From Bacillota bacterium (GTDB lineage Bacteria; Bacillota_I; Bacilli_A; RFN20; CAG-288), in assembly GCA_023398335.1 (NCBI GenBank), contig JAEWSJ010000022.1:1-15558 (forward strand): DNA of 15,558 bases. Direction: 5' to 3'. The position numbers and the translations under genes were made by a program. This document shows positions 1 to 6,382 of this stretch, one piece after another (the first letter of the stretch is position 1; every line of letters starts with the position of its first letter). The notes under the pieces are model-generated. The model was given only the letters and a program-made list of their open reading frames with translations. It searched no databases and was not told the origin of the DNA.

Positions 1-87
1 AGACTAGGTTTAGCTAAATTAGATAATGCTCAACTTAGAAAAAAAGACGTTGAAAATATCTTAAACGCAGAATTATATTTTGATTAA
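1..87 (+). CDS. C-terminal end of an unrecognised protein (partial)
   Basis: Frame 1 is open from the first base to a TAA at 85-87 and encodes 28 residues, starting RLGLAKLDNAQLRKKD and ending ELYFD. The composition (Lys, Asp, Asn and Leu rich, apparently helical) resembles neighbouring proteins, so I take it as the tail of a real gene starting outside the window. It is too short to assign to a family. It is convergent with the ABC transporter operon that ends at 240. Confidence 0.55.
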   Translation, partial: RLGLAKLDNAQLRKKDVENILNAELYFD

Positions 88-104
88 TTTAACACTATAT
101 TTTA

Positions 105-143
105 AGGTTCTAACCTAAAGACAGGTACTATACGATTATAGTA
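105..143. repeat. Two small palindromes between convergent genes
   Basis: AGGTT-CT-AACCT lies at 105-116 and a perfect 7-bp inverted repeat TACTATA-CGAT-TATAGTA at 126-143. Neither is followed by a T-run on the plus strand, so they are not textbook terminators. They may end the upstream transcript or bind a protein. The rest of 88-198 shows nothing I can name. Confidence 0.3.
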
Positions 144-198
144 TAAATTATCATTAACTTCAATTAAGTAGGAAAGTCATTGAAAACAATTTTAATAA

Positions 199-231
199 GA
201 AAAAAACTTTGAAATTTCTAAAATCTCAAAG
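199..231 (-). terminator. Rho-independent terminator of the ABC transporter operon
   Basis: On the minus strand, just past the ATPase stop codon, an 11-bp stem (CTTTGAGATTT / AAATTTCAAAG, one G-T pair, loop TAG; plus 207-231) is followed by a run of seven T residues (the plus-strand A-run before 207). Confidence 0.85.
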
Positions 232-239
232 CTTATTAA

Positions 240-1013
240 TTATAGAACTGCGTTTAAAAATTGTTTAGTTCTTTCTTCTTTAGTATCTTTAAATATTTGT
301 TCTGGTGTACCTCGTTCAACTATATACCCACCATCCATAAAAATTACTTCGTCAGATACTTCTTTAGCAAAACCCATTTCATGAGTAACAATAACCATAG
401 TCATGCCTGAATCCGCTAATTTTTTTATAACATCTAAAACGCCTTTTACCATTTCAGGGTCTAATGCTGAAGTTGGTTCATCAAAGAGAATTACATCCGG
501 ATTCATCGCTAAAGAACGTGCAATAGCAACACGTTGCTTTTGACCACCACTAAGTTTTATTGGATATTCATCAGCTTTTTCTTTAACTCCAACTTTATCT
601 AATAAATCTAAAGAAATTTCTTTCGCTTCTTCTTTATTCTTACCTAGTAAGTCCGTAAGTCCAATCATTACATTTTGAATAACAGTTTTATTATTAAATA
701 AATTAAACGATTGGAAAACCATACCAACTTTGGTTCTAAGTTTATTAACTTCTTTTTCTGATATTAAGATAGAATCTTTATTTTTGTTATTCTTTCCAAA
801 TATTGTTCGGCCTTCGAAACTAATCGTTCCGTTAGTGGGAATATCAAGTAAATTTAAACAACGTAAGAAAGTAGATTTACCGCTTCCAGAAGGTCCTATT
901 ATTGAATAAACCTTTCCTTTTATTACATTGAAAGATATATCTTTAAGAACTTCTAATGAAGAGAAGTTTTTCTTTAAATTGTCAACTTGAATAATGATAT
1001 TATCTTGCTGCAT
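240..1013 (-). CDS. Polar amino-acid ABC transporter, ATP-binding subunit (likely arginine)
   Basis: ATPase that powers uptake through the adjacent permease. It is membrane-peripheral on the cytoplasmic side. The 257-residue protein has Walker A GPSGSGKST (40-48), Q-loop Gln 101, signature LSGGQ (154-158), Walker B VILFDEP (174-180) with catalytic Glu 179, and switch His 211, as in the GlnQ/ArtP/HisP subfamily. I start at ATG 1013 (MQQDN) rather than the upstream TTG at 1037. An AAAGGA lies upstream, though the 12-nt spacing is a little long. The start lies 14 bp inside the permease gene, which suggests translational coupling. It is the last gene of the operon and a strong terminator follows. 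The sequence alone cannot separate Gln from Arg or other polar amino acids; arginine is inferred from the T-box specifier. Confidence 0.95.
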   Translation of the reverse strand: MQQDNIIIQVDNLKKNFSSLEVLKDISFNVIKGKVYSIIGPSGSGKSTFLRCLNLLDIPTNGTISFEGRTIFGKNNKNKDSILISEKEVNKLRTKVGMVFQSFNLFNNKTVIQNVMIGLTDLLGKNKEEAKEISLDLLDKVGVKEKADEYPIKLSGGQKQRVAIARSLAMNPDVILFDEPTSALDPEMVKGVLDVIKKLADSGMTMVIVTHEMGFAKEVSDEVIFMDGGYIVERGTPEQIFKDTKEERTKQFLNAVL

Positions 1014-1683
1014 ATTTATTGAGTTTCCTTTCTCCAAAACAAATTAAAAAGGTCAAACTTGTAGTAATTACATAATATAAAACAGCTGCATAAATCAAAG
1101 CTTCAAATACTTTTAAAGTATCCGCTTTGACTATATCTGCTACTCTTGTAATATCAGCAATTCCAATTAAAGAAACAACGGACGATTCTTTAACAATGGT
1201 GACAAATTCATTTCCGATTGCCGGTAAAATATTTTTTAACGCTTGTGGGAAAACAACATTTTTTATCGTATACGAATAGGAGAATCCTAATGAACGAGAA
1301 CCTTCAATTTGACCACTATCTACCGACTGAATTCCCGAGCGGAAAATTTCCGCAACATAGGCCGAAGAATTTAATCCTAAAGCCAATATTCCAGATATGT
1401 AAATACTGATATTTACACTAAGTAGCATTGGAATACCATACGCTAAAATATATAGTTGAATAAGAAGTGGTGTTCCTCTTACTACAGAAATATAAAAAGC
1501 TGAAATCGAAGACAGTACTTTACTTTTTGAAATACGACATAAACATAATAAGAAACCCAATAAAGTTCCAATTACTATAGTTGCAAGCGCAAAGCCAAGT
1601 GTTATTAACACACCTTGCATAAATTGACCAGTAGCTTTAAATACCGGATTAAAATCTAACACATAATCAAGATTATTAATCAT
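1000..1683 (-). CDS. Polar amino-acid ABC transporter, permease subunit
   Basis: Integral membrane subunit of the HisM/GlnP type, 227 residues, the usual length. It has several hydrophobic segments: residues about 20-50, 60-105 and the C-terminal 190-215. The EAA-type loop that docks on the ATPase (EGSRSLGFSYSYTIKNVVFP) is followed by the family-typical QALKNILPAIGNEFV. The ATG is at 1683, five bases after the stop codon of the binding-protein gene, and no good Shine-Dalgarno is visible, so translation is probably coupled. A single permease gene implies a homodimeric pore, as in other two-copy permeases of this family. Confidence 0.93.
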   Translation of the reverse strand: MINNLDYVLDFNPVFKATGQFMQGVLITLGFALATIVIGTLLGFLLCLCRISKSKVLSSISAFYISVVRGTPLLIQLYILAYGIPMLLSVNISIYISGILALGLNSSAYVAEIFRSGIQSVDSGQIEGSRSLGFSYSYTIKNVVFPQALKNILPAIGNEFVTIVKESSVVSLIGIADITRVADIVKADTLKVFEALIYAAVLYYVITTSLTFLICFGERKLNKYAAR

Positions 1684-1688
1684 TATCG

Positions 1689-2510
1689 TTAGTCACTAAC
1701 TAAAGAACCATTTGCTGCTTCTTGATACAACTGATTCAACTTACCATTATCAGTATTTTTCTTTATGCATGAATTAACAATTTTGATCAGGTCCTCGCCG
1801 ATAGTATAATTTGTCGCTATGCCATAAGCCCCATCATCACCAAAGTCTATTGAATCAATTATTTTTAAGCCACTTTGTAACTTAATAATTTGTTCTGCAA
1901 CCGGTTTTTCTACCACTAAGCCTTCTAATGTATTTGATTGTAAGGCGAGAATTAAATTTGAAATTGATGTTAAAGTTTGATTCGAAGAAGAGAAATCTTC
2001 TCCAGAAATAATATCGCCTTGTACTGTTCCAAGTTGAGCACCAAGTTTGACATTTTTTAACGAATCAAAATCAGTTATTGATGTATTGCTTTCCTTAGTA
2101 ACGACAACAGTTTTAGATTCGAAATAAGAATCAGAAAATAAGACTGATTCTTTTCTTGTATCGGTAATTGAAAAAGCTGAAACAATAAGATCTATTTGTT
2201 TAGCTTGTAATGACCCGATTAATCCATCGAAATTCATATCTTTAAAGACGACATTAACATTGGAATTATCTGTCGAATTAATTTCTTCAACAATTAATTT
2301 GGATACTTCAATATCAAACCCTTGAAATTGTCCATTTGCTGAGTTTTTATACTCGAATGGTTTGTAACCAGCTTCAAAACCAACAACTAATTTTTTAGAT
2401 GCAATAATTGTTGATAAATCACCACCACATCCAAAGACGTCTCCACAACTTGTGGTTGTTCCTAATGTTGTAACAAGAAGAAGACAACCGAATAATTTTT
2501 TGAGTTTCAT
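1689..2510 (-). CDS. Polar amino-acid ABC transporter, substrate-binding lipoprotein
   Basis: Extracellular solute-binding protein of family 3, 273 residues, tethered to the membrane as a lipoprotein. The N-terminus MKLKKLFGCLLLVTTLG is a signal peptide leading to TTSC, the likely lipidated Cys. Family hallmarks are GFEAGYKPFEY near the mature N-terminus, GFDIEVSKLI, and MNFDGLIGSLQAKQIDLIVS, followed by a TRKESVLFSDSYF segment. An open frame exists back to 2543, but I choose ATG 2510 because a perfect AAGGAGGT (plus 2518-2525) sits at ideal spacing and the signal peptide begins there. It is the first gene of the operon, directly behind the T-box leader. The CGC specifier suggests arginine; I see no residue pattern that proves the ligand. 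Confidence 0.93.
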   Translation of the reverse strand: MKLKKLFGCLLLVTTLGTTTSCGDVFGCGGDLSTIIASKKLVVGFEAGYKPFEYKNSANGQFQGFDIEVSKLIVEEINSTDNSNVNVVFKDMNFDGLIGSLQAKQIDLIVSAFSITDTRKESVLFSDSYFESKTVVVTKESNTSITDFDSLKNVKLGAQLGTVQGDIISGEDFSSSNQTLTSISNLILALQSNTLEGLVVEKPVAEQIIKLQSGLKIIDSIDFGDDGAYGIATNYTIGEDLIKIVNSCIKKNTDNGKLNQLYQEAANGSLVSD

Positions 2511-2550
2511 ATTTTTTACCTCCTTAATAGTGAAACTTAACACCTAGAGG

Positions 2551-2820
2551 AAATAAAAAATCCCTAGGCTTCAATAAGCCTAAGGACGTAATATACGTGG
2601 TACCACCTTAGTTTGTCATTAATTCACATTAATAACCTTATAGAGTACATCTTTCACCAATAATACTCCTCTGCTTTAACGGGCAATTCCGTCAGCTCCT
2701 ATGAATTCAGAGTTGCAGCTCCAAGACGCGTTCTTCCTGTCCTTCAATATTACTCTCTCACCACCAGTAACTCGCTCATATCTATCTCCAAGAATACTAT
2801 TTCTCTTCCTAGCTTTATGG
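2551..2820 (-). promoter_or_regulatory. T-box leader, specifier read as CGC (Arg)
   Basis: tRNA-sensing transcription attenuator ahead of the transporter operon. The T-box core AAGGTGGTACCACG is on the minus strand at plus 2596-2609. Upstream are the recognisable parts of stem I: an AGCT/AGCT base, a K-turn-like AGG/GGAG, an AAGA/TCTT helix, a loop with GAAATAGTA on one side and GAACGCG on the other, then an AGCGAG bulge and a GGTGG-containing apical loop. After stem I come a GAG/CTC hairpin and the usual CTGACGG...CCCGTTA segment. In the canonical GAA-NNN-purine layout the specifier is CGC, an arginine codon. Uncharged tRNA-Arg should stabilise the antiterminator and switch on uptake. Confidence 0.9.
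2554..2586 (-). terminator. Regulated terminator of the T-box leader
   Basis: An 11-bp stem on the minus strand, TCCTTAGGCTT / AAGCCTAGGGA with loop ATTG, is followed by TTTTTTATTT. It begins just after the T-box core, which would pair with the side bulge of the competing antiterminator. Confidence 0.88.
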
Positions 2821-2824
2821 ATTA

Positions 2825-2853
2825 ATAATAATGATCTGCTTTATCAATGCCAA
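2825..2853 (-). promoter_or_regulatory. Sigma-A promoter of the T-box/ABC transporter operon
   Basis: On the minus strand TTGGCA (plus 2848-2853) and TATTAT (plus 2825-2830) are 17 bp apart, placing the start near 2818 at the 5' foot of stem I. Confidence 0.7.
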
Positions 2854-2875
2854 TTATTTTTTTTAGGTTTTTTTT

Positions 2876-2890
2876 TTTAAACGGTTTCAT
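2876..2890 (-). promoter_or_regulatory. cre-like site upstream of the operon promoter
   Basis: The minus strand reads ATGAAACCGTTTAAA. It matches the CcpA cre consensus WTGNAANCGNWNNCW at every fixed position except the penultimate C. It lies about 25 bp upstream of the -35 box. The match may be chance in AT-rich DNA. Confidence 0.3.
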
Positions 2891-2979
2891 TTAATCGTTT
2901 CTTACATAAAGTAGTAAATGAAAATAATGAATTTATTGTAGAACACATTTTTATTTAATGTTATAATTGTTTTTGCATT

Positions 2980-3069
2980 GGAGCAATACCCAAGCTGGCT
3001 GAAGGGGCTGGTCTCGAAAACCGGTAGGAGGTAACACTCGCAAGGGTTCAAATCCCTTTTGCTCCGCCA
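2980..3069 (+). tRNA. tRNA-Ser (anticodon CGA), CCA encoded
   Basis: The 7-bp acceptor stem GGAGCAA / TTGCTCC is closed by discriminator G and an encoded CCA (3067-3069). The anticodon arm is CTGGT-CTCGAAA-ACCGG with anticodon CGA at 3015-3017. A long variable arm and a T-arm with GGTTCAAATCC follow. The long variable arm and the CCCAAG D-arm start are typical of serine tRNAs. A TATAAT at 2962-2967 is the likely -10 box. This tRNA reads UCG. Confidence 0.96.
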
Positions 3070-3486
3070 TTAAGAAATAATGTGGAGATATACCATTTGG
3101 TTATCTCCTTTTTTATCATAAATTATCGTAGTATTAGGTGCTTCTATTGAAATATTACGAGCAAGACTGCGAAAAATCATTTTTAAAATTTCAGGCTTTT
3201 TATTACGAAATTTCTCATTTTCACTATTTTCAAAAACAAAGAAACTATCGTAATAGTTGCGCGTAATCTCATAGCCAAGTTCTTTATCATCTTGTACAGA
3301 TATAGGCCAGCCACCTCTACAAATCAAATAAGCTATATCATTAAGCGTATAATTATCATTTGAATCAAAATATAGAACCAAAAGTAAGAGATAAAGATAA
3401 AAGAAGAGCGACTTATAAAAGATTCTATTCCAATCAAAAATGGGGAAGACCTTGTAATTATGATATATCATTAAATAGTAATTCAT
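3070..3486 (-). pseudogene. Decayed fragment of a DUF4143-type AAA ATPase
   Basis: An open frame of 138 codons. Residues about 46-123 look like the DUF4143 region that follows the ATPase core in a large family of bacterial and archaeal AAA proteins of unknown role: YTLNDIAYLICRGGWPISV, then a NYYD segment and LARNIS...NTTI. No Walker motifs are present. The first 40 residues are hydrophobic and do not resemble the family. The last 14 codons run through the tRNA-Ser terminator and stop one base after the tRNA. The intact family is about 400 residues, so this is a remnant of roughly 75-80 homologous residues cut on both sides. I saw no ribosome site at the nominal start. The family call is from memory of the motif. 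Confidence 0.6.
3084..3114 (+). terminator. Terminator after tRNA-Ser
   Basis: GGAGATA (3084-3090) pairs with TATCTCC (3102-3108) around an inner ACC/GGT, followed by six T residues. Confidence 0.85.
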
Positions 3487-3597
3487 TAGGAATCGACCAG
3501 TGTGTAAAAATCATCCTTGATGTATATAAAAAATAGTCCTGGTGATTTTAATTATGAAAAAAAGCTGAATCACTTTTTTCTTAATCTTATTTATTTT

Positions 3598-3981
3598 TTA
3601 TTTGTTAATCTTATCTAAATCCGCTAAATAATTAAGCATTATTGTTGCACTAGCAGAATTGGTAGCAAGAGGAATAGACATAACATCACATAATCTTAAC
3701 AAGGCAGAAATATCTGGTTCATGTGGTAATGCATGAAGTGGATCTCTTAAGAAAATAACCATATCTAATTTATTTTCAGCAACCATAGAACCAATTTGTT
3801 GGTCTCCACCAAGTGGACCGGATTTCATTCTAGTAATAGATAGACCTGTTTCTCCCATGACCATAGTACCGGTTGTTCCAGTTGCGAAAAGGGTATGCTT
3901 TGCTAAAACATCTCTATATTTAACGCATAAATCAATCATTTCTTGTTTTTTCTTATCGTGAGCAATCAAAGCTATTTTCAT
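3598..3981 (-). CDS. mgsA: Methylglyoxal synthase
   Basis: Cytoplasmic enzyme that converts dihydroxyacetone phosphate to methylglyoxal and phosphate, a bypass of lower glycolysis when phosphate is short. The 127-residue protein is close to the usual size. Visible motifs are IALIAHDKKK with His 8, the phosphate-binding LFATGTTGT (31-39), SGPLGGDQQIG with catalytic Asp 60, FLRDPL (Asp 80), and HALPHEPD followed by ALLRLCD. A GGAG lies upstream of the ATG on the minus strand. It is transcribed alone and divergently from upp. A weak GTGATT...AATCAC stem past the stop (about 3545-3580) may end the transcript. Confidence 0.95.
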   Translation of the reverse strand: MKIALIAHDKKKQEMIDLCVKYRDVLAKHTLFATGTTGTMVMGETGLSITRMKSGPLGGDQQIGSMVAENKLDMVIFLRDPLHALPHEPDISALLRLCDVMSIPLATNSASATIMLNYLADLDKINK

Positions 3982-4056
3982 AATTATTTTCTCCTTTAAA
4001 ATACTTATACATTAATAATATCTTAAACAATACAAAAAAGAAATATATCTTAAGTA

Positions 4057-4085
4057 TTGTTTATTTAGTTCATTTGTAAGATAAT
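4057..4085 (+). promoter_or_regulatory. Probable sigma-A promoter of upp
   Basis: TTGTTT (4057-4062) and GATAAT (4080-4085) with 17-bp spacing. The upp ribosome site AAGGAG lies about 15 bases downstream. Confidence 0.5.
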
Positions 4086-4113
4086 TAAAAATAGTGAAAA
4101 AGGAGATAAAAAC

Positions 4114-4740
4114 ATGTTAACAGTAGTAAAACATCCGTTAATTGATGTCAAACTCGCCATCATGAGAGACGAAACCACAAAAAGTAAGGAGTTTCGTGAA
4201 AATCTTGATGAGATTGCATCATTAATGTCTTTTGAAGTATTCAAAGATTTGAAAACTTATCCTTCAGATGAAATAATTTCAACCCCTACCGGAGCTAAAT
4301 TACATCGTGAAAAATTAGAGAACAAAATTATTCTTGCCCCAATCCTTCGTGCTGGTATTGGAATGGTTGATGGAGTTAGAAGAATGATTCCAACCGCAAG
4401 AACCGGTCATATTGGTATGTTCAGAGATGAAAAGACTCTTGAACCACATGAATATTATTTCAAACTACCTGTAGTAGAGAATCCATTAGTAGTTATTATC
4501 GATCCAATGCTTGCCACCGGTGGCAGCGCTATTGCCGCTATCGGAGCAGTTGAAAAAAGAGGATATAAAAATATTAGATTAATGTGTTTAGTTGGCTGCC
4601 CAGAAGGAATCAAAGCTGTCGAAAAAGCCTATCCTAACATTCATATCTATTTAGCCGCTGTAGATGAAAAGTTAAACGAAAAAGGTTATATTCTTCCAGG
4701 TCTAGGTGACGCTGGAGATCGTATCTTCGGAACAAAGTAA
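4114..4740 (+). CDS. upp: Uracil phosphoribosyltransferase
   Basis: Salvages uracil by joining it to PRPP to make UMP, in the cytoplasm. The 208 residues match the family length. The N-terminal block VVKHPLIDVKLAIMRD, the ILAPILRAGIGMVDG segment (73-87), the PRPP loop IIDPMLATGGSA (128-139) and the uracil-binding GYILPGLGDAGDR (191-203) are all intact. The ATG follows AAAAAGGAGAT at good spacing. It is a single-gene unit with its own promoter and a terminator right after the stop. Confidence 0.97.
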   Translation: MLTVVKHPLIDVKLAIMRDETTKSKEFRENLDEIASLMSFEVFKDLKTYPSDEIISTPTGAKLHREKLENKIILAPILRAGIGMVDGVRRMIPTARTGHIGMFRDEKTLEPHEYYFKLPVVENPLVVIIDPMLATGGSAIAAIGAVEKRGYKNIRLMCLVGCPEGIKAVEKAYPNIHIYLAAVDEKLNEKGYILPGLGDAGDRIFGTK

Positions 4741-4746
4741 AAAAAT

Positions 4747-4788
4747 AAAGTGATATTTGCAATTAAAGCATTTATCACTTTTGTTTTT
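4747..4788. terminator. Shared bidirectional terminator between upp and cysE
   Basis: AAAGTGATA (4747-4755) pairs with TATCACTTT (4773-4781), with an inner TGC/GCA. T-runs follow in both directions: TTTTGTTTTT on plus and CTTTATTTTT on minus. The convergent cysE stop codon (4787-4789) sits at its edge. Confidence 0.85.
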
Positions 4789-5545
4789 ATTTATGTTTTT
4801 TCTCTATTACTATTAACTTAGGTTTAGAGATAATCACTTTTCGATTAGAAGGAATAGACTCGCCACAGATATAAACGTTTGAACCAATGACAACATCATC
4901 ACCAATAGTAACATCCCCACCTAATATAGAAGCTCCAGAGTATATAGTAACTCTGTTTCCAATTGTTGGGTGTCTTTTGATTCCTTTCATCAATTGACCT
5001 TTAGCTAAAGATAACGCACCTAATGTTACACCTTGATATAATTTACAGTTATCTCCGATAACTGTGGTTTCTCCAACAACAATACCCGTGCCGTGGTCAA
5101 TGAAGAAATAGTGACCGATTTTAGCGCCTGGATGAATATCAATTCCAGTTAAGAAATGCGCTTCTTCTGAAATAATACGGGCTCTTACTTTAAGTCCTAA
5201 GCGATACAATTCATGCGCTATACGGTAATAGAATGTCGCAGTATATCCAGGATAAGTAGAGATAATTTCTTCATAAGAATCACAGGCTGGATCAGAGTTA
5301 TAGAACGATTCTAAATCTTCCATCATTTTCTTACGTAATTTATCTACCTTTTGAAAGAATTTATTACAATGTTCATCGTTATCTGAAATGTATTTTTTAA
5401 ATAGATACATCGATTTGCTATATTCTTCTTTATCACCTTCATATATTGAGAAAAAGTTTGGAAATACAATGTTCTTCATAGAATCAACAAAGGATAGTAT
5501 TCCTCTTTTATCAGGAAATGATAAGTAATCTAGTTTTAAGTCCAT
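4787..5545 (-). CDS. cysE: Serine O-acetyltransferase
   Basis: Transfers acetyl from acetyl-CoA to L-serine, giving O-acetylserine for cysteine synthesis. The 252-residue protein has an alpha-helical N-terminal half (to about 130) with the SDPACDSYEEII segment, then a left-handed beta-helix: IDIHPGAKIGHYFFIDHGTG, VVGETTVIGDNCKLYQGVTLG, and RHPTIGNRVTIYSGASILGG. Catalytic Asp 150/His 151 and His 192 are present. The N-terminus is longer than in the short Bacillus-type CysE and resembles the EpsC/plant-like class. A GAGGTGAAAC ribosome site precedes the ATG. It stands alone, with no cysK nearby. A perfect inverted repeat lies near its transcription start. Confidence 0.95.
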   Translation of the reverse strand: MDLKLDYLSFPDKRGILSFVDSMKNIVFPNFFSIYEGDKEEYSKSMYLFKKYISDNDEHCNKFFQKVDKLRKKMMEDLESFYNSDPACDSYEEIISTYPGYTATFYYRIAHELYRLGLKVRARIISEEAHFLTGIDIHPGAKIGHYFFIDHGTGIVVGETTVIGDNCKLYQGVTLGALSLAKGQLMKGIKRHPTIGNRVTIYSGASILGGDVTIGDDVVIGSNVYICGESIPSNRKVIISKPKLIVIEKKHK

Positions 5546-5563
5546 GTTTCACCTCATTCATTA

Positions 5564-5588
5564 ATGTACTATGTACATAATAATTATA
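5564..5588 (-). promoter_or_regulatory. cysE -10 box with an overlapping inverted repeat (possible operator)
   Basis: The minus strand has TATAAT at plus 5583-5588. About seven bases downstream begins a perfect inverted repeat ATGTAC-TAT-GTACAT (5564-5578), so the expected start falls inside it. I found no good -35 box. That the repeat is an operator is inference. Confidence 0.4.
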
Positions 5589-5627
5589 CACAATTAGTTT
5601 ATTTTTTTATGAAATATGATTATTGGA

Positions 5628-5656
5628 TTGCTTTTTTTTAAAATCGCAATTAAGAT
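5628..5656 (+). promoter_or_regulatory. Possible promoter of tRNA-Pro
   Basis: TTGCTT (5628-5633) and TAAGAT (5651-5656) are 17 bp apart and end 10 bp before the mature tRNA. GATAAT at 5654-5659 is an alternative -10 with poor spacing. Confidence 0.35.
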
Positions 5657-5665
5657 AATAGAGCA

Positions 5666-5742
5666 CGGGGCATCGCACAGCTTGGTAGTGCGCTTGGTTC
5701 GGGACCAAGAGGTCGAGAGTTCAAATCTCTCTGCTCCGACCA
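5666..5742 (+). tRNA. tRNA-Pro (anticodon CGG), CCA encoded
   Basis: Acceptor stem CGGGGCA / TGCTCCG with one G-T pair, discriminator A and an encoded CCA. The anticodon arm is CTTGG-TTCGGGA-CCAAG with CGG at 5700-5702. The D-arm GCACAGCTTGGTAGTGCG and T-arm AGAGTTCAAATCTCT are typical of proline tRNA. It has 77 nt and reads CCG. Confidence 0.96.
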
Positions 5743-5756
5743 TTATATAACACATG

Positions 5757-5787
5757 AACAATACTATTAATTGGTGTTGTTTTTTTG
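5757..5787 (+). terminator. Terminator after tRNA-Pro
   Basis: AACAATACTA (5757-5766) pairs along ten positions (three G-T) with TGGTGTTGTT (5772-5781), with loop TTAAT and a T-run of seven. Confidence 0.8.
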
Positions 5788-5966
5788 TATTTTATGGCAT
5801 TATAAATCGATTAACGGTTATTTTTGAACTTTGTCAAATAAGTTAACGATTAAGGCGTATAAATTTGAATCTTAAAACGAAATCGTTAGGTGAAAATCAT
5901 AACTTTTGCAGTTAAGTTTTAAAACCTATTAGTTTTGAAGTTAAGATTTTAATCAAGCTATCTTCG

Positions 5967-6374
5967 ATGACTCAAAAAGAACAAATAAGAACGAGCAATA
6001 TTGTTATAAACACGAATAGTATTTTTGACGTGCTTAATTTTTACAAAGATGTTTTAATGCTTGATCTTATATTTACAAACAAAGAGACATATATATTTAG
6101 AGTCTCTGATAATCAATTTATTGAATTAAAGCCATCAAAAAAAGATAAAATTAACGTTGACTCATTTTATGGATTTAGACACATATGTATTGAAGTTGTA
6201 GATATAGACGAAATGTTGATAAAACTTCAAGCTAATGGATTAATTAATTATACAAATATCTGTAAAGGTATGGATGGTTCATATCAATTTTGGCTCCATG
6301 ACCCTGAAGATAATAAATACTAACTTATGAACTATACTCCTGAATCTAAACAAGTAAAATACGCAAGACAGTAA
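5967..6374 (+). pseudogene. VOC/glyoxalase-family gene broken by an in-frame TAA
   Basis: The frame encodes one glyoxalase-like fold of about 135 residues: an INTNSIFDVLNFYKDVL strand-helix start, FIELKP, FYGFRHICIEVVDIDEM, then DGSYQFWLHDPEDNKY. A TAA stops translation at 6321-6323. The same frame continues beyond it with LMNYTPESKQVKYARQ to a second TAA at 6372-6374, which fits the usual family ending DGN-(I/Y)-E-LMQYTPDSLQ. The stop thus replaces the conserved last metal-ligand Glu. The first ligand His is also replaced (SNIVINT), leaving only Glu of FIE and His of RHI. No Shine-Dalgarno precedes the ATG. I read it as a decaying gene; a shortened functional protein is less likely. Confidence 0.7.
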
Positions 6375-6382
6375 TGCTTGTA

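Noticed and set aside
1218..1409. 63-codon open frame on the plus strand inside the permease gene
   Set aside because: Antisense shadow of a clear permease gene; no ribosome site and no recognisable product.
5788..5966. Repeated TTAACG/TTAAG-like words before the VOC pseudogene
   Set aside because: Short, imperfect and expected in AT-rich DNA; I could not define a repeat unit, promoter or reading frame.
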